Below are positions 35,811-44,383 of a DNA stretch of 64,000 bases, piece after piece (the stretch's first letter is position 1; every line of letters begins with the position of its first letter). The DNA comes from Pseudomonas gingeri (GTDB lineage: Bacteria; Pseudomonadota; Gammaproteobacteria; Pseudomonadales; Pseudomonadaceae): positions 22,337 through 86,336 of the forward strand of contig NZ_JACAPR010000004.1 in NCBI RefSeq assembly GCF_013385635.1, given 5' to 3'. The translations under genes were made by a program, and so were the position numbers. The notes beneath the pieces were generated by a model that searched no databases, had not been told where the DNA came from, and was given only the letters and a program-made list of their open reading frames with translations.

Positions 35811-38258
35811 GTGAACAACAAGCCCAACGCGCTTTACCAGGCGATCCGCAACGCACTGCCCAGCTCCCAGGCCTTTGCCCTGGCGCTGGCGGTCAGTGCC
35901 GTTGTCCCCCTGAGCCAGGCGGCCCAGGCCGATACGGCCATTCATATTCAGGCCCAGCCCCTGGCGTCGGCCTTGAGCCAGTTGGGTCAGCAGACCTCCC
36001 TGCAAGTCTTCTTCAGCCCGCAACTGGTGGCCGGCAAGCAGGCCCCGGCGGTGGACGGCAACCTGTCTCCGGAAGAAGCGCTGAACGTGCTGCTGCGCGG
36101 CAGCGGCCTGGACTATGACCTCCAGGACGGTTCGGTGACCCTGCGTCCGGCCGCTCCGGCGGCTGCCGGCTCGCTGGAGCTGGCCCCGCTGGACGTCAAG
36201 GTGGTCGGTGACTGGCTTGGCGACGCTGACCAGGCGATCGTGCAGAACCACCCGGGCGCGCGGACCGTGGTGCGTCGTGAAGCGATGGTCGAGCAGGGCG
36301 CGATGAACGTCAGGGACGCGCTGCGTACCGTTCCCGGCGTGCAGGTGCAGGAAAACAACGGCACCGGCGGCAGCGATATTTCCCTCAACGTCGGTGTGCG
36401 CGGCCTGACGTCCCGCCTGTCGCCACGTTCCACCGTGCTGATCGATGGCGTGCCGGCGGCTTTCGCCCCTTACGGTCAGCCGCAATTGTCGATGGCCCCG
36501 GTATCGGTGGGTAACCTGGACAGCATCGACGTGGTACGCGGTGCCGGCTCCGTGCGTTATGGACCGCAGAACGTCGGCGGCGTGATCAACTTCGTGACCC
36601 GGGCCATTCCGCAGAAGTTCTCCGGTGAAATCGGCAGCACCGTGGAAACCTCGCGTTATGGTGGCGTGAAGCACCTCGATACGGCGTTCCTCGGCGGCAC
36701 CGCCGACAACGGTTTCGGCGCGGCGCTGCTGTACTCCGGGGTCAAGGGCGAGGGCTACCGCGAAAGCAACAACGGCAACGACATCAATGATGTCCTGCTC
36801 AAGACCCATTGGGCTCCGACCGATGTCGACGACTTCTCCCTCAACCTGCATTACTACGATGCCAATGCGGACATGCCGGGCGGCCTGACCCAGCAGCAGT
36901 ACAAGGACAACCCGTATCAGTCGGTCCGTGACTACGACAACTTCACTGGCCGCCGCAAGGACATTTCCTTCAAGTACAAGCGGCAGGTGGATGACCAGAC
37001 CCAGGTCGAAGTGCTGACCTACTACACCGACAGCTTCCGTGGCAGCAACATTGCCGCCCGCGACCAGAAGACCCTCAGTTCCTTCCCGCGCAGCTACTAC
37101 ACGCTGGGTGTCGAGCCGCGTGCATCGCGGGTGTTCGAACTGGGCGACACCAGCCAGGAAGTCAGCGTCGGTTATCGCTACCTGCGTGAAGCGATGCACG
37201 AGTCGTCCAGCCGAGTGGCGCTGGTCAATAACATTCCGACCATTACCCCGACGTCCGACGGCCATATCTTCCAGGACCGTACCGGTGGCACCGAGGCCAA
37301 TTCCTTCTACATCGACGACAAGATCGATGTGGGCAAGTGGACCATTACCCCGGGCATCCGCTTCGAGCGCATCAACACCGACTGGCATGAGCGTCCGGTG
37401 CTGGGCACCAATGGCGTGCCGGTCCAGGAGAAGAATCGCAGCGTCAACAGCAACGAGCCGCTGCCGGCCCTGAGCGTCATGTACCACATCTCCGATGCCT
37501 GGAAACTGTTCGCCAACTACGAGACTTCCTTCGGCAGCCTGCAGTACTTCCAGGTGGCACAAGGCGGCAACGGCAACAGCACCGCCAACGGCCTGCAACC
37601 GGAGAAGGCCAAGACCTACGAGCTGGGCACGCGGTATGACAACGGCACCTGGGGCGGCGAGATGACCCTGTTCTACATCGACTTCGCCGACGAGCTGCAG
37701 TACGTCAGCAACGATGTGGGCTGGACCAACCTCGGCGCGACCAAGCACCAGGGTATCGAGACGTCCGTGCACTACGACCTGTCGGCACTGAACCCGGTGC
37801 TCGACGGCCTGAGCGCGAGCGCCGGCTACACCTACACCAAGGCCACTTCCCAGGGCGATATCCCTGGCTTCAAGAACCGTGACCTGCCGCTGTATTCCCG
37901 CCAGGTGCTGAATGTCGGCCTGCGTTATGCAGTCAACCGCTGGACCTACAACCTCGACGGTTTCGCCCAGTCCGCCCAGCGTGCGCCGGGTACCGGGACC
38001 AACGCCGACGGCAGTTTCAACGGCAACTACATCACCGAACCGACCGCCGACGGCCAGTACGGCAACATTCCCGGCTACATGACCTGGGATGCGCGCGGTG
38101 CCTATGACTTCGGCGCGCAGTTGTCGAACCTGAAGCTGGGGGCCGGGGTGCGCAACATGTTCGACCAGCGCTACTTCACCCGGTCGAGCGATAACAACTC
38201 GGGGATCTACGTGGGTGAACCACGGACTTTCTTCGTGCAGGCCAGTGTAGGGTTCTGA
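35811..38258 (+). CDS. fecA: FecA, ferric citrate TonB-dependent receptor
   Basis: An 815-residue outer-membrane receptor starting with GTG. After the signal peptide (about 1-40) comes an STN signalling domain (IHIQAQPLASALSQLGQQTS to about 115). The plug has GVRGLTSRLSPRSTVLIDGV and APYGQPQLSMAPVSVGNLDS, closely matching E. coli FecA, followed by RYGPQNVGGVINFVTR. The barrel ends VQASVGF with the terminal Phe. Downstream of fecI and fecR with about 100 bases between, it completes the fecIRA surface-signalling set for ferric citrate uptake. No fecBCDE transport genes follow. Confidence 0.94.
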   Translation: MNNKPNALYQAIRNALPSSQAFALALAVSAVVPLSQAAQADTAIHIQAQPLASALSQLGQQTSLQVFFSPQLVAGKQAPAVDGNLSPEEALNVLLRGSGLDYDLQDGSVTLRPAAPAAAGSLELAPLDVKVVGDWLGDADQAIVQNHPGARTVVRREAMVEQGAMNVRDALRTVPGVQVQENNGTGGSDISLNVGVRGLTSRLSPRSTVLIDGVPAAFAPYGQPQLSMAPVSVGNLDSIDVVRGAGSVRYGPQNVGGVINFVTRAIPQKFSGEIGSTVETSRYGGVKHLDTAFLGGTADNGFGAALLYSGVKGEGYRESNNGNDINDVLLKTHWAPTDVDDFSLNLHYYDANADMPGGLTQQQYKDNPYQSVRDYDNFTGRRKDISFKYKRQVDDQTQVEVLTYYTDSFRGSNIAARDQKTLSSFPRSYYTLGVEPRASRVFELGDTSQEVSVGYRYLREAMHESSSRVALVNNIPTITPTSDGHIFQDRTGGTEANSFYIDDKIDVGKWTITPGIRFERINTDWHERPVLGTNGVPVQEKNRSVNSNEPLPALSVMYHISDAWKLFANYETSFGSLQYFQVAQGGNGNSTANGLQPEKAKTYELGTRYDNGTWGGEMTLFYIDFADELQYVSNDVGWTNLGATKHQGIETSVHYDLSALNPVLDGLSASAGYTYTKATSQGDIPGFKNRDLPLYSRQVLNVGLRYAVNRWTYNLDGFAQSAQRAPGTGTNADGSFNGNYITEPTADGQYGNIPGYMTWDARGAYDFGAQLSNLKLGAGVRNMFDQRYFTRSSDNNSGIYVGEPRTFFVQASVGF

Positions 38259-38278
38259 TAGAACCCTCCCTGACCTCT

Positions 38279-38394
38279 GTAGGCGCCGGCTTGCCGATGC
38301 GGGCCTTGTGGGAGGGGGCTCGCCCCCGAAGCTTTTGGTGGCCTTACGGGCCTCTTCGCGGGCAAGCACCGCTCCTGCACAAGCCGGTACCTAT
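38279..38394. repeat. REP-like elements (family B and a related GGGGGCTCGCCCCC type)
   Basis: TGTAGGCGCCGGCTTGCCGATG at 38279-38300 is followed by GTGGGAGGGGGCTCGCCCCCG and a further partial arm ending near 38394. They fill the gap after fecA and before the convergent MFS gene, and may help separate the two transcripts. Confidence 0.7.
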
Positions 38395-38410
38395 AGAACA
38401 TTGCGTTGAG

Positions 38411-39577
38411 TCAGACCCGCAGGATTTTCCCACCGATCGCCACGCCTACCAGCATCAGCGCGATCAGCAAAAACGCCAGGCTCAAGCTACTGGCATGGGC
38501 GATAAAACCGATCGCCGCCGGTCCCGCGAGAATCCCCGCATAACCCAGGGTGGTAATCGCCGGTATGGCGATGCTTTCCGGCATGACTTTCTGTTTCCCC
38601 ACGGCGGTGTACAGCACCGGCACGATATTCGAACAGCCCGCGCCCACCAGGGCGTAGCCGAGCAATGCCGCTTCCCAGGCCGGTGCCAGGGTGGACAGCG
38701 CCAGGCCGACCGCGGCGGTGATACCGCCGATCACGATCACCGGTTTCGCCCCCAGGCGCCGGACAATGGCGTCGCCGGTCAGGCGACCGAGGGTCATGGT
38801 CAGGGCAAAGGCGGCGTAGCCGAGGCCCGCATAGGCATCCGGCACCTGGCGTTCGGCGCTGAGGAACACCGCGCTCCAGTCGAGCATCGCGCCTTCGGCG
38901 AGAAACACCACAAAACACAGCAGGCCGATAAACAGCACCACGCCGTGGGGCACGGCAAAGGCCGGGCCGGCGCTTGCGCTGCCATAGGGCAACAGGTGCG
39001 GCGCGGCCTTGAGCAGGGCCAGGATCAGGAACACGATCACCACGCCGATCGCCGCCAGCGGCGACAGGCCGAGGCCGAGCAGGGCGCTGACCCCGGCCGC
39101 GCCGGCAATCCCGCCAAGGCTGAACAAACCGTGGAAGCCCGACATCATGGTCTTGCCGCTGGCCCGTTCGACGATCACCGCCTGCAGGTTGACGGTGGAG
39201 TCCACCGAGCCGAGTCCGGCGCCGAACAGAAACAGCGCGGCCACCAGCAGGGGCAAGGAACTGACAGTGGCCAGCAGTGGCAAGGCGAGGCAGATCAGCA
39301 AGGTGCCGACGGTCAGCACCCGCCGGCAGCCGAAACGCGAGGCCAGGGCCCCGGCCACGGGCATGGCGATGATCGAACCGACACCCAGGCACAACAGCAG
39401 CAGGCCGAGGGTGCCTTCATCGAGTCCGGCGCGAGCCTTGGCATAGGGCACCAGCGGCGCCCAGGCGGCGACACCGAAACCGGCGATAAAGAAGGCGATA
39501 CGGGTCGACATCTGTTCCAGGCGGCCTGGTTTGGTCGGGGCGTGTTTGGTCGGGGTGGGGGAGGTGAGGGCAGTCAT
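38411..39577 (-). CDS. MFS transporter (YbjJ-like)
   Basis: A 388-residue, 12-helix MFS protein. MSTRIAFFIAGFGVAAWAPLVPY is TM1, ALASRFGCRRVLTVG is the loop 2-3 motif, and LFGAGLGSVDSTVNLQAVIVER and GFHGLFSLGGIAGA are typical of the YbjJ/inner-membrane MFS group with unknown substrates. The ATG at 39577 is preferred; a frame 32 codons longer has a non-membrane, Cys-rich leader with no support. It stands alone between REP clusters. Confidence 0.87.
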   Translation of the reverse strand: MTALTSPTPTKHAPTKPGRLEQMSTRIAFFIAGFGVAAWAPLVPYAKARAGLDEGTLGLLLLCLGVGSIIAMPVAGALASRFGCRRVLTVGTLLICLALPLLATVSSLPLLVAALFLFGAGLGSVDSTVNLQAVIVERASGKTMMSGFHGLFSLGGIAGAAGVSALLGLGLSPLAAIGVVIVFLILALLKAAPHLLPYGSASAGPAFAVPHGVVLFIGLLCFVVFLAEGAMLDWSAVFLSAERQVPDAYAGLGYAAFALTMTLGRLTGDAIVRRLGAKPVIVIGGITAAVGLALSTLAPAWEAALLGYALVGAGCSNIVPVLYTAVGKQKVMPESIAIPAITTLGYAGILAGPAAIGFIAHASSLSLAFLLIALMLVGVAIGGKILRV

Positions 39578-39683
39578 GAAGCATCCTTGGCAATCCGGCA
39601 GACAACGCTGTGCAGCGCACCATCCTTGCACATCATGTCTTGCTCGGCGAGGCCAAGGTTGCCTCTGACGCAATCGAAGTCCT

Positions 39684-39781
39684 GTAGGAGCCGGCTTGCC
39701 GGCGAGGGGGCCCTTCAGACTTTAAAAGCTTCGGGGGCAAGCCCCCTCCCACAAGTTCCGCATCGGCAAGCCGGCTCCTAC
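39684..39781. repeat. REP doublet (family B with nested GGGGGC arms)
   Basis: GTAGGAGCCGGCTTGCCG at 39684-39701 pairs with CGGCAAGCCGGCTCCTAC ending at 39781. Between them is the second repeat type (GCTTCGGGGGCAAGCCCCCTCC). It lies between the MFS start and the 3' end of the DoxX gene. Confidence 0.85.
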
Positions 39782-39808
39782 AGGTGTTGTTTCAGGGAGG
39801 ACCGGGCC

Positions 39809-40249
39809 TCAGCCACGACGGCGGGCGTCCAGGCTGAAACGGCCGGCGCCGAAGGCCACCACTTGCAACAGGCCACCGGTCATCGCGATATTCTTGAAGA
39901 AGTTGATGAACTGGCCCTTGTCAGCCAGGTGGTTGTGGAAGGCCAGGGCAGTGGCGACGGTGAACACGGCCATGACCAGGGCGACCAGGCGGGTCCGGTA
40001 GCCGAGGATCAGCAGCAGGCTGCCGCCGATTTCGACGGCGATCGCCACGATCAGCGCCAGTTGCGGGAACGGCAGGCCGGCCGAACCGATGTAGCCGAGC
40101 ATGGCGCCGGGATCGGCGATTTTCGAAAAACCGGAGAGCAGGAAGATCACGCTGAGCAGGATCCGCCCGGCCAGGGCAACACCAGCGGACGCCGAGGTAT
40201 TGTCGGACAGCGAGCTGAGGGCGGAATGGGCTGTGGTGCCTTGAGACAT
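39809..40249 (-). CDS. DoxX family membrane protein
   Basis: A 146-residue protein with four TM helices (AGRILLSVIFLLSGFSKIADP, FPQLALIVAIAVEIGGSLLLILGY, LVALVMAVFTVATALAFHNH, NIAMTGGLLQVVAFGAG). Proteins of this DoxX/DUF417-like class are associated with redox or thiol homeostasis at the membrane, but the exact role is unclear. It is divergent from a LysR regulator gene, which probably controls it. Confidence 0.87.
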   Translation of the reverse strand: MSQGTTAHSALSSLSDNTSASAGVALAGRILLSVIFLLSGFSKIADPGAMLGYIGSAGLPFPQLALIVAIAVEIGGSLLLILGYRTRLVALVMAVFTVATALAFHNHLADKGQFINFFKNIAMTGGLLQVVAFGAGRFSLDARRRG

Positions 40250-40408
40250 GGAAAGTACCTTCGGAAAAAGCGGCGCAACCCCTATGGCGCGTCGGACTGG
40301 TGAGCAGTCTGCCATTGGCGTAACGTACGCAATAGTCGAATAATTTCGAGTATCAAGTTCGATTTTATCGAACGTTACGCCAGCCCCTCCGTCCACCGAG
40401 ACCTTGCC

Positions 40409-41329
40409 ATGAGCCTCAACCCCGGAACCCCCACTCTCGATCAATTGCGGGTACTGCTGACTGTTGTCGAAACCGGCAGTTTCGCCGGCGCCGCACGCAA
40501 GCTCAGTCGCGCCACTTCGGTGATCAGCTACACCATCGCCAACCTGGAGCTGCAACTGGGGGTGCAACTGTTCGATCGCACCACCACCCGCAAGCCGCAA
40601 TTGACCGATGCCGGGCGTACGGTGCTGGCCGAGGCGCGGACCATCTACAACGGCATCGATGGCCTGCGGGCCAAGGTCAAGGGTCTGTTGCAGGGGTTGG
40701 AGGGTGAAATCCACCTGGTGGTCGATGTGATGCTGCCGGCGGCACGCCTGGTGGATGTGCTCAAGGGCTTTCGCGCGGAGTTTCCCACGGTGCTCCTGCA
40801 TTTGCATGTGGAGGCCCTGGGGGCGGTGGCGCAACTGGTGCTGGAAGGACGGGCGAGTGTCGGTGTCAGTGGTTTCTTCAGTCGCGGCATGGCCGGGCTG
40901 GAGCGGGTCGGGGTGGGCAGCGTCCCGCTGGTTTCCGTGGCTTCGCCCGATCACCCGCTGGCCCGGGGCCTGAACCTGCCCGGCGCTGGGCGCGAGCATG
41001 TGCAACTGGTACTGTCGGACCGCTCGACCCTGACCCGCAACCAGGAGTTCGGCGTGCTCGGCACCCGCACCTGGCGCCTGGCGGACCTGGGCTCGAAACT
41101 GATGCTGCTGCGCGAAGGCGTGGGTTGGGGCAACATGCCCGCGCCGATGGTCGCCGAGGACCTGGCCAGCGGGCGCCTGGTCCGCCTGGACCTGCCGGAT
41201 ATGCGCGGCGGGCCCTATGGTCTCGATGCGATCTACCGCACCGACACGCCACCGGGGCCGGCGGCGTCCTGGTTGATTGCACGGCTGGTGGCGCAAGTCG
41301 ATACGCCGCCCAGCTGCACGGTCCGGTAA
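40409..41329 (+). CDS. LysR-family transcriptional regulator
   Basis: A 306-residue LTTR with an N-terminal winged helix (LDQLRVLLTVVETGSFAGAA followed by RKLSRATSVISYTIANLE; LFDRTTTRKPQLTDAGRTVL) and a periplasmic-binding-like effector domain from about residue 95. The divergent position relative to the DoxX gene, with 159 bases between the starts, suggests autoregulation and control of that gene. The effector is unknown. Confidence 0.9.
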   Translation: MSLNPGTPTLDQLRVLLTVVETGSFAGAARKLSRATSVISYTIANLELQLGVQLFDRTTTRKPQLTDAGRTVLAEARTIYNGIDGLRAKVKGLLQGLEGEIHLVVDVMLPAARLVDVLKGFRAEFPTVLLHLHVEALGAVAQLVLEGRASVGVSGFFSRGMAGLERVGVGSVPLVSVASPDHPLARGLNLPGAGREHVQLVLSDRSTLTRNQEFGVLGTRTWRLADLGSKLMLLREGVGWGNMPAPMVAEDLASGRLVRLDLPDMRGGPYGLDAIYRTDTPPGPAASWLIARLVAQVDTPPSCTVR

Positions 41330-41335
41330 ACGCTT

Positions 41336-42487
41336 TCAGCGCAGGCGGGAGACGATATCGGCGATGCTGCTCAGCACGTCCTTGCCCAGTTGCGCGGAAC
41401 GCTTGCCGGACCAGCCGGTGCACGCATCCGGTGCGTCATCGTTGTCTTTGAAGGGCATTTCCAGGGTCAGCGACAGGCAGTCGTACTGCTGGCCGACGCT
41501 GTTGCAGGCCAGGGTCATATTGGCTTCGCCGGGCAGGTCGCGGGTGTAGCCGTGGGTGGTCTGGAAGTCTCGGGTCAGGGCGCTGAGGTGACTGCGGAAA
41601 TGGTGTTCCAGGTCGGCGATACGCGGGGTGTAGCCCGGGTTGCCTTCGCCGCCGGCGGTGAACACATAGGGGATTTCTTCATCGCCATGGATATCGAGGA
41701 ACAGGTCGACACCATACTGGGCCATCTGCTGCTGGACAAAGAACACTTCCGGACTGATCTCCTGGCTGGCGCTCTGCCAGGCACGGTTCAGGTCCTGGCC
41801 CATGGCGTTGGTGCGCAGGTGGCCATGGAACGCCCCGTCGGGGTTCATGTTGGGTACCAGGTACAGGTCGGCGACGGCCAGCAGGGCCTGCAACTGCGGG
41901 TCGTCCTGCTGCTGCAGGCGCTCGATCACACCCTCCATGAACCACTCGGCCATATGCTCGCCCGGATGCTGCTGGGCAATGATCCAGACCTTGCGTTGGC
42001 CTGGCGCGCCGTTGCCTTTGCGCAGCAGCGGGATATCCCGGCCCTCGGCGCTTTTGCCGGTGGCCAGCAGTTCGGTACCGGCATGGCTCAGGGCCTGTTC
42101 GATCAGCCAGTCATGCCGCTCGCGGCTGTAGGGTTCGAAGTAGGCGAACCAGGCCTGGGGTTGTTCGGCCTGGAACTGGATATGCAGGCTTTCGCCGTCG
42201 AAGCGGGTGTCGGTGCGGAACCAGTCATGATGATCGTGGGACGCGGCGGCGCGGTAGCCGGTCCAGGCCTTGTTGTACGAGGACTGGCTGGCATTGCTCA
42301 GTTCAAAGTTATAGGTCTGTCCCGGTTGCAGGCCTTCGACCTTGAAATGGAACCACTGGAAATGATGGCTGCGGGTGTCTGGCTCGATGGCCAGCAGCAG
42401 GTGCTGCGGGTTGCTGGCATCCAGTACCTGGATATTGCCGCTGTCGAAGTCGCTGCTGATTTTGAGTGAGGGCAGAACCACGGTCAT
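41336..42487 (-). CDS. M14-family zinc carboxypeptidase with N-terminal beta domain
   Basis: A 383-residue protein of the cytosolic carboxypeptidase-like branch. An N-terminal M14-type beta domain (about 1-125) precedes the catalytic domain. Zinc ligands are His174 and Glu177 (QQHPGEH) and His267 (LDIHGDEE); the substrate-binding Asn234-Arg235 is in DLNRAW. The catalytic Glu is expected in LTLEMPF. No signal peptide is present, so it is cytoplasmic. It may trim C-terminal residues from proteins or peptides, substrate unknown. The ATG at 42487 was chosen; an upstream in-frame ATG adds 15 polar residues. Confidence 0.87.
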   Translation of the reverse strand: MTVVLPSLKISSDFDSGNIQVLDASNPQHLLLAIEPDTRSHHFQWFHFKVEGLQPGQTYNFELSNASQSSYNKAWTGYRAAASHDHHDWFRTDTRFDGESLHIQFQAEQPQAWFAYFEPYSRERHDWLIEQALSHAGTELLATGKSAEGRDIPLLRKGNGAPGQRKVWIIAQQHPGEHMAEWFMEGVIERLQQQDDPQLQALLAVADLYLVPNMNPDGAFHGHLRTNAMGQDLNRAWQSASQEISPEVFFVQQQMAQYGVDLFLDIHGDEEIPYVFTAGGEGNPGYTPRIADLEHHFRSHLSALTRDFQTTHGYTRDLPGEANMTLACNSVGQQYDCLSLTLEMPFKDNDDAPDACTGWSGKRSAQLGKDVLSSIADIVSRLR

Positions 42488-42785
42488 AGTCTGTGTACCT
42501 GAATATGATGTCTTGTGGTTACTACTGTACACGGCGGGCGGTCTTTGGCCGAGACGCAGGAGGTCCTGAGCGGGGAAGGGGGCGTCGTCCCTGACGCCGC
42601 GCCAGCTTAGTGTTTGTGATATTGATTCTCAAGTACTTCCATGGTTTTTCCGTTCTCCTACGTGGGATGGCGGACTTTCGCTGGTCGATACTCCTTTGCT
42701 ATTATGCGCGCCATCGCGACTGCTCCATCGAGATGGCAGCGCCAAAGTCTTCATTAGCCTGAAGCAAAGCCCGTAAAACGGGTGC
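42488..42785. other. Gene-free interval between carboxypeptidase and PrrF
   Basis: No coding gene is supported. A CCCGTAAAACGGG stem-loop lies at about 42769-42781, just beyond the PrrF terminator, and may be a backup terminator. A TATTAT box sits at 42699-42704 on the plus strand (CTTTGCTATTATGCGCGCC) without an identifiable transcript. Confidence 0.4.
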
Positions 42786-42897
42786 AAAAAAAAGACCCGG
42801 CAAAAAGCCGGGTCAAAAACCGTGATTAGCCTGATGAGGAGATAATCCAGAGTCCGACCTAAGGTCTCCGGGTTATCGACTGATCTCGCGATCAGCT
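42786..42897 (-). ncRNA. prrF: PrrF iron-responsive small RNA
   Basis: On the minus strand the conserved PrrF core GATTATCTCCTCATCAGGCT is present (plus-strand positions about 42827-42846), followed by AATCACGGTTTTTGACCCGGC and a Rho-independent terminator ending in eight U residues. A Fur box lies directly upstream. PrrF RNAs pair with mRNAs of iron-rich enzymes such as sodB and block their expression when iron is scarce. The 5' end is estimated from the position of the Fur box and -10 region, so it could shift by several bases. Fluorescent pseudomonads usually have two separate prrF genes; only one is in this window. Confidence 0.92.
42794..42814 (-). terminator. Rho-independent terminator of PrrF
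   Basis: GACCCGGC and GCCGGGTC form an 8-base-pair stem with a five-base loop, followed on the minus strand by an uninterrupted run of T residues (plus-strand A run at 42786-42793). Confidence 0.92.
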
Positions 42898-42900
42898 GCT

Positions 42901-42919
42901 TGCAATAATAATCATTATC
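42901..42919 (-). promoter_or_regulatory. Fur box controlling PrrF
   Basis: The 19 bases TGCAATAATAATCATTATC match the Fur consensus GATAATGATAATCATTATC at 15 positions. On the minus strand it overlaps the expected promoter (TATTAT) just upstream of the PrrF 5' end, so iron-loaded Fur would repress the small RNA. Confidence 0.88.
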
Positions 42920-43035
42920 ATTTGCAAGTCAAATGTTTTCCTGTCCCTTTTGGAAATTATTTTTCCAATCTTCTCCCCATACCCCGATTTTCTTCGTTGG
43001 CTGCCCTGCATCAGCAGTATGTTCGTGCGCGCGGT

Positions 43036-43404
43036 TCACATGCCCGGGCATTCCGCGCTCAGGGCGCGATCAACCATGGCCTTGGCCATGTCGACCATGT
43101 ACACCACGGAAAACGCCAGGTCACGGGATGAGCCCTGCAGGGCGTCGGCCGCTTCGTAGGCGGTGGCGGCGGCGCAGCGCAGCAGGTCCGAGGCATGGAC
43201 CATCGCTTCCTCGACACTGAGGTTCTCGCGCACGGCGAACAGCTTGTCCTGGTCCGGTCGACAGGCACCCTCGTCGGAGAGGGCGCCTGAAACGGCTGGT
43301 TTCAAATAATAGTCGAGCGCGCGTTGGGCCGCGTGCCTCCCCTTGAGCGAATTACAGGGGGACATGGTGTGGATATCGGTCATGTGTTTGGGTGTGGAAG
43401 TCAT
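43036..43404 (-). CDS. Small Pseudomonas-specific protein (DUF6124/DUF3077-like)
   Basis: A 122-residue protein with no known activity. After a variable N-terminus it shows the pattern RALDYYLKPAV and LSVEEAMVHASDLLRCAAATAYEAADAL, two helices common in small proteins of unknown function that are abundant in Pseudomonas. No TM helix or signal peptide. Several in-frame Met codons near the start (residues 1, 8 and 14) leave the true start open. It is divergent from the S24-type repressor gene. Confidence 0.7.
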   Translation of the reverse strand: MTSTPKHMTDIHTMSPCNSLKGRHAAQRALDYYLKPAVSGALSDEGACRPDQDKLFAVRENLSVEEAMVHASDLLRCAAATAYEAADALQGSSRDLAFSVVYMVDMAKAMVDRALSAECPGM

Positions 43405-43456
43405 GGAAAACCTGCCTTTGAGGAAGAAGTCACATCAGCGCTACAAGACTAGTACC

Positions 43457-43524
43457 AACTGTATTTTTATGTTTGTCATATATAATACAGTTTGTGTATT
43501 GAACGGCGGAATACAGCCCGTATT
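43457..43524. promoter_or_regulatory. Promoter with repeated operators of the S24-type repressor
   Basis: AACTGTATT (43457-43465) and AATACAGTT (43484-43492) are perfect inverted repeats flanking a perfect TATAAT box (43481-43486). A second dyad, AATAC-AGCCC-GTATT, lies at 43510-43524, and another GTATT half-site at 43496-43500. Multiple sites overlapping the promoter and ending 9 bases before the repressor ATG suggest autorepression and perhaps control of the divergent small gene. Confidence 0.65.
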
Positions 43525-43533
43525 GTTCCGCCC

Positions 43534-44190
43534 ATGGATAAATGGATTGCCTTGGTGAGAGCCAAGCTGCGCGAGCTAGACCTCACGCAAGAGAAACTCG
43601 GAGAACGCGTTGGGGTATCCCAGGGCGGTGTCGGTCATTGGCTGAACAAACGGCGCCAGCCGGATCTCGAAAGCATGAACAAGGTGCTCCAGGCCCTGGG
43701 ACTCGGGCATCTGGAGGTCGTGCTGGTGATCCGCGACCGTTCGGTGGCGGCGCAGGACCCGTCGGAGCGGGACGGGCAGGCCTATGACATCACCTCGGCG
43801 TTCCGCTACCCGGTCAGCGACTGGCATTCAGTGGTGCCGGCGCGGGAGACGGATGTGGGGTATTACCGCAAGACGCACTATGAGGTGACCGATCATTACG
43901 CCTCGGGCGCGGCGTTCTGGCTGAAGGTGGCGGGGGATGCGATGACCGCGCCAGTGGGCACCAGCGTTCCCGAGGGCATGCTGATCCTGGTCGACCCCGA
44001 TCTCGATGCCGAGCCCGGCAAGCTGGTGATTGCCCGCCTGCGGGACAGTGAGGAGGCGTTTTTCCGGCAGTGGGTGGAGGAGGGGGGCCAGCGCTACCTG
44101 AAGCCGCTGAACCCGACCTATCCGAAGATTCTGTTTACCGAGGACTACAGCATTATCGGTGTGGTCGTACAGGCCACCACCAAGTTCTAA
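43534..44190 (+). CDS. LexA/CI-like (S24) repressor lacking the catalytic dyad
   Basis: A 218-residue regulator with an N-terminal XRE helix-turn-helix (about 5-60, LTQEKLGERVGVSQGGVGHWLNKRRQPD) and a C-terminal S24 peptidase fold (about 95-215, WLKVAGDAMTAPVG, PEGMLILVDPDLDAEPGKLVIARL). In cleavable repressors the motif is GDSM with a Ser nucleophile and a later Lys in EATFKRL. Here the Ser position is Ala136 and the Lys position is Arg178, so RecA-stimulated self-cleavage is not expected. The fold resembles PrtR and phage repressors, but no prophage genes flank it. The ATG at 43534 was chosen; upstream Met codons lie in the operator region. Confidence 0.85.
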   Translation: MDKWIALVRAKLRELDLTQEKLGERVGVSQGGVGHWLNKRRQPDLESMNKVLQALGLGHLEVVLVIRDRSVAAQDPSERDGQAYDITSAFRYPVSDWHSVVPARETDVGYYRKTHYEVTDHYASGAAFWLKVAGDAMTAPVGTSVPEGMLILVDPDLDAEPGKLVIARLRDSEEAFFRQWVEEGGQRYLKPLNPTYPKILFTEDYSIIGVVVQATTKF

Positions 44191-44203
44191 GGCTGTCGAT
44201 CCC

Positions 44204-44382
44204 TGTAGGAGCCGGGCTTGCCCGCGAAGGGGCCCTTCAGGACGCCAGAAGCTTCGCGGGCAAGCCCGGCTCCTACAGATCTCGCTGGCCCCATCGCCGG
44301 CAAGCCCGGCTCCTGCGGGGCCAGCGCCGAGCCCGGATTTGAGCTGGACCGCGACCTTGTGGGAGCCGGCTTGCCGGCGATG
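44204..44382. repeat. REP cluster (family B, four arms)
   Basis: Four copies of the GTAGGAGCCGG(G)CTTGCC unit alternate in orientation between 44204 and 44382: plus at 44205, minus ending 44278, minus ending about 44316, and plus at 44358. They fill the gap between the repressor and the convergent liuD gene. Confidence 0.85.
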
Positions 44383-44383
44383 G

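Noticed and set aside
35805..38369. An 854-codon open frame on the minus strand opposite fecA
   Set aside because: Antisense shadow of a strongly conserved TonB receptor; it has no recognisable domain and covers the fecA start region.
42933..43220. Plus-strand small frames just after the Fur box
   Set aside because: They are antisense to the DUF6124-like gene and lack ribosome sites; the Fur box is explained by PrrF on the minus strand.
43534..44190. Prophage or pyocin island marker
   Set aside because: The repressor resembles phage CI/PrtR proteins but no structural, lysis or integrase genes flank it; neighbours are PrrF, a small hypothetical gene and the liu operon.
44204..44382. Possible CRISPR array (regularly repeated short sequences)
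   Set aside because: The units alternate in orientation and are the common REP family B found throughout intergenic gaps; there are no uniform spacers or cas genes.
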